A stretch of DNA of 64,000 nt from Polyangiaceae bacterium (GTDB taxonomy: Bacteria > Myxococcota_A > Polyangia > Polyangiales > Polyangiaceae): assembly GCA_013214025.1 (NCBI GenBank), contig JABSRN010000111.1, positions 1 to 64,000 of the forward strand. Reading direction: 5' to 3'. The notes under the pieces were generated by a model, which worked only from the letters and a program-made list of their open reading frames with translations, was not told where the DNA came from and ran no database searches. The translations under genes and the position numbers were made by a program. Below are positions 1 through 8,150 of the stretch, piece by piece (positions within the stretch are counted from its first letter, which is position 1; each line of letters opens with the position of its first letter).

Positions 1-138
1 AGCCAATTCGAGGCCCGGAGTGAAATCGCTGAGTACATCGAGGGCTTCTACAACTGCCAACGTCGACACTCGACCCTCGACTACCTCAGCCCGCTCGACT
101 ATGAGAAGATCACATCAGGAGCTACACTAGCTGCCTGA
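1..138 (+). pseudogene. IS3-family transposase (OrfB), C-terminal remnant, cut by window edge
   Basis: Frame 1 is open from the first base and stops with TGA at 136-138. It encodes 45 residues including [11 protein letters not shown], then [11 protein letters not shown]. This matches the well-known C-terminal end of the IS3-family DDE integrase (rve core, final helix). The upstream part lies outside the window, so whether the element is whole or broken cannot be judged. The bases after the stop (about 139-175, beginning aaagctgtccac) resemble the terminal region of IS3-type elements, but the left end is not visible and the inverted repeat cannot be confirmed. It marks the start of an accessory patch. 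Confidence 0.85.
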
Positions 139-245
139 AAAGCTGTCCACAATTTCGGATCAAGCCCAAACTGCCCGGAGGGCTCCAACGCCTTCAGCCG
201 GGGCATGGGAGATATTGTTAGTCGCCCGGGGAGCGCCGCGACTTG

Positions 246-3200
246 CTAACTTGTGTGAGGGATCCAGTTCAGTGCTTGCACCCCGTCGTCAGCCAAGCGT
301 CGTGTGTATCTCCCCGTGGCCAGGGTCGCCTGATTGCCGATGGTGATGAGGTGTTCGCGTGCGCGAGAGATGGTTACGTTAAGTAAGTTGACGCGATCGT
401 TCAAGAAACCCAACGAGCGGGCTTCTGTCACCACGCTGCTGAAGATGACACAGCTTCGCTCACCGCCTTGGAAACGGTGGACGGTGCCGAGAGTCAGTCC
501 GCACTCGCCATTTGACCCTCCGAAGAGTCCCATTTGATCCGCCGCTTTCAGTCCGCGGTCGATGGGGATCCCGCGTTGCGCAGCGCCTCTCTGAAGTAAC
601 TCAAGCTGCCCACGATAGGGGGTGATGATGGCGACCTCGCTTGGATCGATACCGCACCGAAGCATGTCTTCGAGCAGGCCGAGGCAGACGCTAATCTCGG
701 CTGGGTTGATCCAACTACCCCCCAACCGTTCTTGTTGTCCGTCGACATCCAGAAATAGTAGCGGCGCTTCGAGATACGACGCTTGTGTGGCTCGATTGGC
801 CGGCGCCGTGTGCACATGGAGCCCGTAGTTACAGAATGAGTCGCACAGCGCGATAATGCTCGGCTGACATCGAAAGTGATCGATCAGCCGGAGTGGGGCA
901 CCAAGAGCGCGAGCGGCGAGTGATTGAACCGAGTTACGGCCCTCGGAGTAAACTCGATAGGGTGCCAAGACACTGTCGCTTAGTTGGGTGCGCGCCTGAG
1001 CCTGAACACGCTCTTCGTCCTGCTTCCCCAGGCCTACAACCGGCTCGAGTTGATGTACGTCTCCGATAATTAGCGCGCTTTGGCACCGCAGTAGAGCGGA
1101 GACGGCGTAGGCGGGATGACACTGTCCCGCTTCGTCGATGATGATTCGGGATAGCGCTCTCGATTCGGCGGGCACTGCGTTAGCCATCGACAGCAATGTG
1201 CAGCCCCAGACTCCGAGTAAGCGGCGTAGCCACCGCCCCGCCTCGTCTTCCGCGCGAAATAGTGTCCGCATCGACTTTTCGGATGCGGTGTATCTGACTG
1301 CGATTTTCAGGGCCTCGTGCAACTTGTCAGCGTGCACTATCGCCCACGCTTGGCGCACCGCTAGTGCCGCTAAGAACAGCTCTGCGCGCAAGGCATCAAG
1401 AGCGTCGCTGTCGCAGGCAGGGGCAGCGAGTTTTGACGCACCCTTGAGGCTGGTCGTGTCGGCCTCCAATGGTGCGGTACTGAGCTGTTCGATGAGTTGT
1501 TGACGTCGGGTAATTAGCTTCCGGCACTCAATGGAGTCGCCCACTGTTTCGGCGAGCACAATTACGCAACCAATGCTTTGCTGTACGGCATCCTCCCACG
1601 CCATCATGATCTCTTCTGTAGAGGTCGACTTGGGTTTGGGCGGCAGGGGCCAGGTATCGCCGTTGCCTATTTCCTGGTGAAGGGTGAGGATTGGTTCCCC
1701 AAATTCCTTTTTGAATTTTCCGTAGGCGCGGTCGAGTTGGCGCATCGCGGAATCCGATGAGCTTCTGCCAGCGACGTCGGACAATCGGTCGAGGGCGTCC
1801 ATGCCGCGTTTAAGCAGGCTCAGTTCTTTCGCGGTGTATTTGGCTCCCTGAATGCTGTCGACCGCTTGCTGAGTCTCCTTGTTGGATGCTGTTTGTGGCG
1901 GCAGTGCCCCGAGAGAGCCGAGCTGTCGGTTGAGTTCGACAAGTTGGGTGCGGATCTCGCTGAGACGGTTCTGTTCCCCCATTGCGAGCACCCGCTCGGC
2001 TTCGATTTCGAGCAGCGTCGTGCGCAATTCTCGATATTTCCCGATGCTAGCATCGAGAGACTGCTTCGCTAGGGTCTTTTGTCCTGCTGCGGGTTGGATG
2101 TATCGAGCGAGCCAGACAACGGCGTCTCGTAGTTGCCTGCTGGTAATTTTCTCGAATACGTCCCGGCTGCCAGTGCGAAGCGCCAACGGAAGCTTCCCGC
2201 CTCCCAAGGCGGTGTTCCGGTTCAAGGGTTCGATCACGTTGTCGACCGCTCGGTTATTGGTACTGGCGACTACCATCAGGTGGCAGCCCATTTTTCCGTC
2301 GTCCACCAATGCGTCGACCTGCTCAACGATATGCTGCGCCGCTAGGTGTAGAATCAGCGTGGTCTTCCCCGTGCCCGGGGGGCCTTGCACGGCTGACAAA
2401 GCGGAGCCCAAAAACTGTTCGGCCGCTTCGCGCTGACTCGGAGTGAGCGCGCTACCGGGGTAGGCGGCCTTTTGCAGGACGGACCCAACTTCCGGCCGGT
2501 TTCCGCTCAAGTACGCATGAAGGGCGGACTCGTCATCGTCACTGGGTTCGTCGATCAGAATTTGCATTTCGCGTTGCAGGTGCCACGTGCTTCGCGCTTG
2601 TTGTGCATCCACAACCAGGCTCAGAGGGTAGGCTTTCGCTCCCGAAGGCCGGAGTCGTAGGCGCTGGTTCATCCTGGTGACCATCAGTGACAGCACTGGC
2701 TCTATGTCCTCGTCCTCCCGCTGGTTCTCCTGCGCGAGCTCGTCGTCGTCCTGCGTGAGCTTGTTCTTGTTGTCGGTGTCGCTGGTGATCGGCGCGGGCA
2801 CGGCGCTTTCTTTCGGCAACGCGAGCAGTCCGCATAGTGCGCGTAACATCGTCCCGGGGGACACGGGGTCGTCAGACGTGGTGGTTTTGGATAGGGACGA
2901 AAAGAACCCGTCGATTTCTTGCGGCTCCACCCCGAGTTCGTCGTGCAGTAGGCGAGTGTCGACAAAGAAGGGTAGGCGCCCGGAGATGCCAGGATCTGCT
3001 CCCTGAACGCGCAGATCGCTGGGTGGCGGGGGCCAAGTGCCGGCGCGTCGCGTTTTGGCGCCGGGCACAACAAAGGCAGTGCCATCGCCCTGTAGAAACT
3101 CAAGTTCCACATCGCAGCGGAGTAAGCCCGCCAACTCGCCGCGGCGCAGGTGTACGACTGGGAAACAGAGTAGGTGTTTTAAGCGTTCGGAGGAGTCTCG

Positions 3201-3509
3201 GCTTCCTGATGAATTGCGTCGCGGTCCGGCTCCGCCCCGATATTGCCGATGGAGCCAGGTCTCGAAGTATGCGGCTGCGGGGGAGTCGACGGCGACTTTT
3301 AGTTCGTCGCCACAGGCCGCGGCCCACATCGCCCGGTCGCAAGGGAGTCGCAAGTACTCGACGCCCTCAACGGGTTGAGACATGTCTATATTGACGGGTC
3401 GATCGCCGGAGGGCGCCCGTCGGGCTTTGGGTCGAGCCCCGAGCGCTTCTTCCATGCGCACACAGGCGAGCCAGTATCGCAACACCTGCACGGAAAGGGA
3501 TTCGCCCAT
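246..3509 (-). CDS. UPF1/DNA2-like superfamily 1 helicase (AAA_11/AAA_12 type), 1087 aa
   Basis: The central P-loop GPPGTGKTT lies near residues 376-384. It is followed by a long helical insertion, a Walker B box IIIDEAGQ, the motif GDVHQLEPV, and C-terminal motifs ITPYRGQ, TVHRFQGGE and NVTISRARE. These are the motifs of SF1B helicases of the UPF1/DNA2/NAM7 group, which translocate on RNA or single-stranded DNA. The first 350 residues match no domain I can name and contain an acidic, low-complexity linker near 250-275. The start ATG at 3507-3509 has no strong ribosome binding site. The gene sits alone between a transposase remnant and a decayed receiver-domain fragment, so it may be mobile or defence-related cargo; that role is inference. 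Substrate unknown. Confidence 0.85.
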   Translation of the reverse strand: MGESLSVQVLRYWLACVRMEEALGARPKARRAPSGDRPVNIDMSQPVEGVEYLRLPCDRAMWAAACGDELKVAVDSPAAAYFETWLHRQYRGGAGPRRNSSGSRDSSERLKHLLCFPVVHLRRGELAGLLRCDVELEFLQGDGTAFVVPGAKTRRAGTWPPPPSDLRVQGADPGISGRLPFFVDTRLLHDELGVEPQEIDGFFSSLSKTTTSDDPVSPGTMLRALCGLLALPKESAVPAPITSDTDNKNKLTQDDDELAQENQREDEDIEPVLSLMVTRMNQRLRLRPSGAKAYPLSLVVDAQQARSTWHLQREMQILIDEPSDDDESALHAYLSGNRPEVGSVLQKAAYPGSALTPSQREAAEQFLGSALSAVQGPPGTGKTTLILHLAAQHIVEQVDALVDDGKMGCHLMVVASTNNRAVDNVIEPLNRNTALGGGKLPLALRTGSRDVFEKITSRQLRDAVVWLARYIQPAAGQKTLAKQSLDASIGKYRELRTTLLEIEAERVLAMGEQNRLSEIRTQLVELNRQLGSLGALPPQTASNKETQQAVDSIQGAKYTAKELSLLKRGMDALDRLSDVAGRSSSDSAMRQLDRAYGKFKKEFGEPILTLHQEIGNGDTWPLPPKPKSTSTEEIMMAWEDAVQQSIGCVIVLAETVGDSIECRKLITRRQQLIEQLSTAPLEADTTSLKGASKLAAPACDSDALDALRAELFLAALAVRQAWAIVHADKLHEALKIAVRYTASEKSMRTLFRAEDEAGRWLRRLLGVWGCTLLSMANAVPAESRALSRIIIDEAGQCHPAYAVSALLRCQSALIIGDVHQLEPVVGLGKQDEERVQAQARTQLSDSVLAPYRVYSEGRNSVQSLAARALGAPLRLIDHFRCQPSIIALCDSFCNYGLHVHTAPANRATQASYLEAPLLFLDVDGQQERLGGSWINPAEISVCLGLLEDMLRCGIDPSEVAIITPYRGQLELLQRGAAQRGIPIDRGLKAADQMGLFGGSNGECGLTLGTVHRFQGGERSCVIFSSVVTEARSLGFLNDRVNLLNVTISRAREHLITIGNQATLATGRYTRRLADDGVQALNWIPHTS

Positions 3510-3743
3510 GCATCGCTCATAGCAAGCCGCCGGTCTCCGCGGTGGAAATCACGGAGGGTGTGTCGGCGCGCAATAGCGGGTCACACGGTTGCGATAGCCA
3601 TCGCTGTCAATCCAGCCTGGCCCACGGGCGGATGGCGCCTGCGTCGGCGTTCCGCCCGTGGCGTTTGGAATCCTTACCCAACGTGAAGTACTCCGTCGTG
3701 CCTTGGCCGGCGACGGAATTTCTCTTGATGGTGCCGATACCGG

Positions 3744-3998
3744 TTGTCTCAATTCATCTGTGCGAACCGGCTTGGTGAGGTAGTCGTCCCTCCCTGCCGC
3801 TAGGCAGCGCTCTCTGTCTTCGGGGCTAGCGTGTGCAGTCAGGGCGACGAACGGCGTGTGTTGGGTCTCGCCGCGTTCTTGCCGGATGATCTGTGTTGCA
3901 GCAAGTCCGTCCATCTCGGGCATCTGACAATCCATGAGGATAAAGGTCTTATCGGAGATCGCGCTGCGGGCGGCCGCGTGAGTTAGCGTGGCTTCGCG
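3744..3998 (-). pseudogene. Response-regulator receiver domain remnant (probably from a hybrid histidine kinase)
   Basis: The minus-strand frame reads [20 protein letters not shown], then [18 protein letters not shown] and DDYLTKPV. This is the second half of a receiver domain: the phospho-accepting Asp of MDCQMP, the switch Thr and the conserved Lys of KPV. An in-frame stop at about 3999-4001 precedes it, and the first half of the domain with its acidic pocket is missing. After DELRQ the frame runs on to 3549 without recognisable homology. It is therefore a fragment rather than a functional regulator, consistent with decay beside the transposase remnant. It most resembles the C-terminal receivers of hybrid sensor kinases. 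Confidence 0.75.
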
Positions 3999-4144
3999 TC
4001 ATGACGGCTCCACGAGGTTCAGAACGATTGACGGCGGAGCCCAACTGAAGGCGCTCCCTCAGCAGTCCAACGACCGAGTCTCAGACAGGCTTTCGACCGC
4101 CGTATGGGTGGCGGTTCTGTATCGGGGCGACGCTGTTGTGATAA

Positions 4145-4591
4145 TCAGTCGCAGTATTCGACGGCGACCCAGCCGCGGTCGCGCGTGCAATTGATTTTCC
4201 AGCCGGCTTCCTGACCGTTGTTGCAGTAGGCACACTCCATTAACTCTTCGCAGGCCGCTCCGATGGTGAGCTCGCCGAAGGTATACGGACATGAGCCAAA
4301 TATTTGGGGGCAGCCAGTGCCATCACAAATCGTGGCGGAGTCGCTCAGACCCAGGTCGACGGCTTCGATGGTCCCCGTGTCGGTCGGAGCGGAATCTACG
4401 GGGGCCGCTGCCTCGACAACGACACCGGGCGCCCTTGCGGGGCCTCCTGCTTCCTGAGCGCCGAATCCGGGGGACACGTCGGGATTTTCGTCGTCGTCGC
4501 CGCAGGCGGCGCAGACGAGGCCTATGAATGCTGTGACCGTGGTTAGGCGGAGCGCAATGAACAGTGGCATCTTTTTGGCGGAAGCGACCAT
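4145..4591 (-). CDS. Small secreted lipoprotein of unknown function, 148 aa
   Basis: The N-terminus has positive residues, a hydrophobic stretch (about residues 8-27) and the sequence VCAACGDDDEN, which fits a lipoprotein signal with the modified Cys followed by an acidic tether, a pattern very common in Myxococcota. The mature part has a Pro/Ala/Thr-rich linker and then a Cys-rich C-terminus with about ten Cys residues, suggesting a small disulfide-bonded domain exported to the periplasm or cell surface. ATG at 4589-4591 was chosen; a second in-frame Met at 4570 is possible. No family was recognised. Confidence 0.7.
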   Translation of the reverse strand: MVASAKKMPLFIALRLTTVTAFIGLVCAACGDDDENPDVSPGFGAQEAGGPARAPGVVVEAAAPVDSAPTDTGTIEAVDLGLSDSATICDGTGCPQIFGSCPYTFGELTIGAACEELMECAYCNNGQEAGWKINCTRDRGWVAVEYCD

Positions 4592-4627
4592 GGAGGAACC
4601 TTAAGCGAAGGGGCCGAGCGCGATATG

Positions 4628-5311
4628 CTAGCGCAAATCTTTATATAGCTTGGATAATCGGTGGGGGGGGATTCCGAGCCGAAACAACGCTGGAAACGTC
4701 CACATCGTTAAGAGAGATGCCAGGGGCGCGCCTCGAAATCGTCTATCTGACACTGTCATTCGTTCGCGTATTCGTGCGGTGGGGGCGACCTTCGCCAGCC
4801 TGCGGGACAATTCGTAGTCCTCCATAAGCGGAATATTGGCGAACCCGCCGAGTTCGCGGAACACCTGCGTTCTCACGAATAGTCCCTGATCCCCGTACGG
4901 GTGCCGGGATATTCGGCTCCGGAGATCCGCGAGGTGGGTCCAGGCCGTCCATGGATTGCCGGGCGGGTCGCCGACGTGCCAGGTTTGAAAAGCGCCGGCT
5001 ACTACGCGAGGGTTTCGCAGTGCTTTTTCAATGTGTGTTCGAGCCGCCGCCGGCGGTGTGGCGTCGGCGTGAACGAACCAAAGCGCATCCCCCGTCGCTA
5101 AGGAAGCGCCGGCGTTGAGTTGTCCGCCGCGTCCCTTGGAGGCTCGAATGCGTGTGACTCCGTGCTGCTTGCCCAAAGCTTCCCACGTTCGGTCCGTGGA
5201 GCCCCCGTCAACGCAGATGAGTTCGTCGAACCCGACGGCGCGAAGCCCGTGAACCAGCTGTGGGACCCGATCGGCCTCGTTCCAAAGCGGGACTACGACA
5301 CTGAGCTTCAT
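4628..5311 (-). CDS. Family 2 glycosyltransferase (TIGR04283-like), 227 aa
   Basis: A GT-A fold glycosyltransferase. It begins KLSVVVPLWNEADRV, has the nucleotide-sugar motif CVDGGSTDRT, then KGRGGQLNAGA, the metal-binding motif HADATPP, GDQGLFVRTQVF and IPLMEDYELSRRL. The GRGGQLNAGA, HAD and MEDYELSRR pattern is that of the short cytosolic GT2 group named transferase 2, rSAM/selenodomain-associated. The radical-SAM and DUF2064-type partners that often accompany this group are not visible nearby. Length is normal. The start ATG is at 5309-5311. The sugar donor and acceptor cannot be read from sequence. Confidence 0.85.
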   Translation of the reverse strand: MKLSVVVPLWNEADRVPQLVHGLRAVGFDELICVDGGSTDRTWEALGKQHGVTRIRASKGRGGQLNAGASLATGDALWFVHADATPPAAARTHIEKALRNPRVVAGAFQTWHVGDPPGNPWTAWTHLADLRSRISRHPYGDQGLFVRTQVFRELGGFANIPLMEDYELSRRLAKVAPTARIRERMTVSDRRFRGAPLASLLTMWTFPALFRLGIPPHRLSKLYKDLR

Positions 5312-5660
5312 TTCGGAGCCCGTTGTACGGGGTAGGGCGGCGTCTGTCGCCGTCGCTTCGGAAGATTGCAGCGGGCCCGACCGCGCCGCGTTCCCCGATA
5401 ACGCCGGGAAACGGGAGAGTTATCGCCCAGAGTGAGAGTAACCTCTGGCGTGGCCCCGTGCCCGCCGCCCGAACAATCGGCGAATCTCGCGTCAATGGGC
5501 GGTTCCCGTGGTGTTTATGGCCGCTTCGGGGGGCCGTGGTCAGCCGAGAACCGACTCTTTGTCCCTGCGCTCGCGGCAGCAGGTCCTTGTCCGGACGATA
5601 AATCGGTGCGACAGCCGGTCGTTCGGCATCCAGATATGCGAAAATCACGTCGCTTCTTTG
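5312..5660. other. Intergenic stretch without a supported gene
   Basis: Several short overlapping frames exist on both strands, but none shows a domain, a ribosome binding site with plausible start, or a signal peptide. The stretch lies between the divergently read glycosyltransferase start and the tRNA promoter. I see no repeat or RNA structure that I can name. Confidence 0.5.
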
Positions 5661-5688
5661 TTGAGCTGGCGCCTGCTTGTGATAGAAA
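5661..5688 (+). promoter_or_regulatory. Probable sigma-70-type promoter of tRNA-Asp
   Basis: TTGAGC at 5661-5666 and TAGAAA at 5683-5688 are separated by 16 bases and end about 12 bases before the first base of the tRNA. This position suits a short 5' leader. The match to consensus is moderate, so this is inferred from position and sequence together. Confidence 0.45.
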
Positions 5689-5699
5689 TCGCCCGCCGA

Positions 5700-5773
<74 letters not shown>

Positions 5774-5778
5774 CCGGA

Positions 5779-5815
5779 AAGAAGGTCCTCAGAAATGAGG
5801 ACCTTCTTGTTTTTG
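5779..5815 (+). terminator. Rho-independent terminator of tRNA-Asp
   Basis: A perfect 13-bp stem AAGAAGGTCCTCA/TGAGGACCTTCTT with a GAAA tetraloop (5792-5795) is followed by a T-rich tail GTTTTTG. It starts six bases after the tRNA. Confidence 0.93.
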
Positions 5816-6269
5816 TGGCGAGACCGGGCGCGAAGCGGACGCACTGATTCGGCTCCGTTAGCCGCTTTGGTGCGATAGCCCGTCGATTGCATGTGTGATT
5901 CCGACACGGTGGAAAGGTCCGTGGGGGGAGTCGATCAGCGTGCAGCCTGATGGTTTTTCCTCCGGGGGCCGTTTTATTGGGAGGACCCGCAGCCCATGGG
6001 CGACGAAGCAGCATTGATGGAAGAGCGGCCAAGCCCGAACTGGGTGGAGGCAGTAGTGGAGGGTATTTGTTACCTGTCTGCCAGCTTGTCACGTCAAGAC
6101 GCGTCTCTGTCACGCTCACCCAAACATCCAGCTGGGATTGCCGACCATGCGGGGCGACGAAATGGACTCCCTCAAATACTCAGGCAGACACCTGCAAGCC
6201 GTAGAAATTGACGGGCACCGCTGCGTGGCGGTGATCATCGAGCTTCCCTGCGCCCAGTGAGGCCGGCAG
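5816..6269. other. Gene-poor stretch between tRNA terminator and uridine kinase
   Basis: About 450 bases with only short frames that have no recognisable protein features. A minus-strand frame through the tRNA (5719-5907) yields the DGTRTRGLRRDRP peptide, a common artefact of translating tRNA genes. Nothing else is supported. Confidence 0.5.
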
Positions 6270-6890
6270 CTATTTGCAGAGGGGGCGGAGCTTGCTCAAA
6301 ACGAGATCGACGGCCACCTCGTTGTTGCCTCCACCGGGGACAGTGATGTCTGCCCAGCGTTTCGCGGGTTCTACATATTGCAGATGCATCGGGCGAACGG
6401 TGGTGAAGTACTGCGATTCGACTTGAGCGAATGAGCGGCCGCGTTCGGCCATATCGCGCTTAATACGTCGAAATGAACGCACGTCGGCGTCTGTGTCCAC
6501 GAACAGCTTGAGGTCCAAGCGTTCCCGAATCCGTTCCTCCACAAACAACAGAATGCCCTCCACTAAAATAATAGAGGCGGGTTGGACGGTTCGAGTGTGG
6601 GGGTGCCTCAAGTGGCTAACAAAGTCGTAGATGGGAACTTCGACGGGCTGTTGCTGAGCGAGGGCATCGAGATGGTCTACGAGAAGATCAAAGTCCACGG
6701 CCCTTGGATGATCGAAGTTCAAGGCATCGCGGCTGTTTGGGGAGAGCTCCGGGTGCGGCGTATAATACGAGTCCTGGCAAAGCGTCGCGATGGCTCCGTT
6801 GGGTAGCCCTTCGGCGAGGTTGGCGGCGAGAGTCGTCTTGCCCGAGCCCGTGCCGCCCATGATGCCAACGAAGTAGGGTCGGTTCGTCAC
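6270..6890 (-). CDS. udk: Uridine kinase
   Basis: Phosphorylates uridine and cytidine to UMP and CMP in pyrimidine salvage, using ATP or GTP, in the cytoplasm. The protein has the P-loop GGTGSGKTT close to the N-terminus, then CQDSYYTPH, NFDHPRAVDFDLL, the substrate-loop YDFVSHLRHP, VEGILLF and FVDTDADVRSFRRIKRD with the lid arginines. These are the signatures of the Udk/PRK family. The GTG at 6888-6890 gives 206 residues, the usual size, and has a GAGCAGG-type ribosome binding site upstream. An in-frame TTG at 6950 would add 20 residues with no ribosome binding site. Divergent from the lipoprotein gene starting at 7073. Confidence 0.93.
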   Translation of the reverse strand: MTNRPYFVGIMGGTGSGKTTLAANLAEGLPNGAIATLCQDSYYTPHPELSPNSRDALNFDHPRAVDFDLLVDHLDALAQQQPVEVPIYDFVSHLRHPHTRTVQPASIILVEGILLFVEERIRERLDLKLFVDTDADVRSFRRIKRDMAERGRSFAQVESQYFTTVRPMHLQYVEPAKRWADITVPGGGNNEVAVDLVLSKLRPLCK

Positions 6891-7072
6891 GTGCGAAGCC
6901 TGCTCTTCGCGTTCCTTTGAGGCAAGTTCGTAGTTGTTGTCCGGCCGCAACGTCGGCTGGATCTAGCGATCCGAGGAGTTTTCTCCCTTTGCGCGGGGGG
7001 CAGTATATTGTATGCAAATACAGTATGTTGGGCCGTCTCGTGGCCATCCCGCGGCGCTTCGCAGGAGTTCTT

Positions 7073-8149
7073 ATGATTCGATCCTTCCAATGTTTCGCGA
7101 CCCGTCGCTTTGTCGCGGGGGCGACCACAGCGGCGCTTGTGGCCAGTCTTTCCGCTTGTGGCGACCAAGGCCCAGTCGCGGAAACCGATTTTACCGCGGT
7201 GGTCGACGACACACTCGAGGAGAATGCGGGGGGAGACGACTACTGTGCGGCAGAAGCTCCCTATGTTGTCTCGACTTGTGAGCCGCAGGGACCGGGGATC
7301 GCCGCGGATGCCGCGTGCGACATGAACGGAGTGTGGATAGCCGAGTCCCGTACTCTCACGGTGGCGGTCAACGAGGCTGTCCAGCAGGCCGGTCACACCT
7401 TGTTTTACTACGATATCGAACAGCACGGCACCGACACGCTCACCACTAAATTGCTTCGCTGTGGCGTCCGCATCTCCGACGCAGGAGGCTCCTTGGAGAC
7501 GGGCATCGAGATGGTGACGCCGGTGCTGTGGGACGCTGTCATGGGAAAGAATCGTTACGGCTGTCTCCAGGGGACCTATGCCATGGGCGATTCTGCCTGC
7601 GATGGTGACTTCGGCATCCTGTGGTTAGTTCGCGGACTGAGCCCGCACTTCCTCGACCCCTCCACGGATCTTGAGGGGCTCACGCAGAGCGATTCCGCCG
7701 ACTGTCCGGGGACTCCAGGCTGGGAAGATTGGGACGAGGATGGCAAACCCGGCATCACGCTTACCGCAACGGGGATCGCCAACTTTGACATGCACGTCGG
7801 GCAGCGCGGTTGGAACCATGTGCACGGGACGACCGAGGGATCCGCCGGGCATTTCCGTATGCCAGTGGACTGGGAGCAGAGTCAGGTGATTCTGAGCACG
7901 ACCCCTCCTGACTTTCCTGTCCCTCCGCAGCTGCAAGCACCAGCCCCGCGGCCTTTCGAGCACTATCAAATTTTCCACAAGCTGGATGAAGCCATGCTCA
8001 AGAAACTCGGCGAGTTGGTCGATAGGGCCGGAGACGACCTCGATGCCGCCGACCGCGCAATCTGCGCCCAGGTCCGGACGTGGAGCCCGACTTGGCTGGC
8101 GGAGGCAGAGCCGGGTTCCGATCCTACGGCGAGTCCTGTAGACCCCTGA
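7073..8149 (+). CDS. Secreted lipoprotein of unknown function, 358 aa
   Basis: The ATG at 7073 follows AGGAG at a good distance and is chosen over upstream in-frame starts. The N-terminus (MIRSFQCFATRR, a hydrophobic stretch, then SLSACGDQ) is a lipoprotein signal with lipobox LSAC. The mature protein contains about nine Cys residues and a central region rich in Gly, Asp and aromatic residues (near DEDGKPGITLTATG and NFDMHVGQRGWNHVHG) without a named domain. The stop is one base before the GTG of a FadL-like porin, and a second porin follows, so the three genes probably form an operon. It may be a periplasmic or outer-leaflet partner of those porins; this is inferred only from position. Confidence 0.75.
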   Translation: MIRSFQCFATRRFVAGATTAALVASLSACGDQGPVAETDFTAVVDDTLEENAGGDDYCAAEAPYVVSTCEPQGPGIAADAACDMNGVWIAESRTLTVAVNEAVQQAGHTLFYYDIEQHGTDTLTTKLLRCGVRISDAGGSLETGIEMVTPVLWDAVMGKNRYGCLQGTYAMGDSACDGDFGILWLVRGLSPHFLDPSTDLEGLTQSDSADCPGTPGWEDWDEDGKPGITLTATGIANFDMHVGQRGWNHVHGTTEGSAGHFRMPVDWEQSQVILSTTPPDFPVPPQLQAPAPRPFEHYQIFHKLDEAMLKKLGELVDRAGDDLDAADRAICAQVRTWSPTWLAEAEPGSDPTASPVDP

Positions 8150-8150
8150 C

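Noticed and set aside
5811-5824. A 14-base string ttttgtggcgagac shared with 17574-17587, both directly after terminators
   Set aside because: Several random 14-mer matches are expected in a 64-kb window, so two copies are not significant without more instances.
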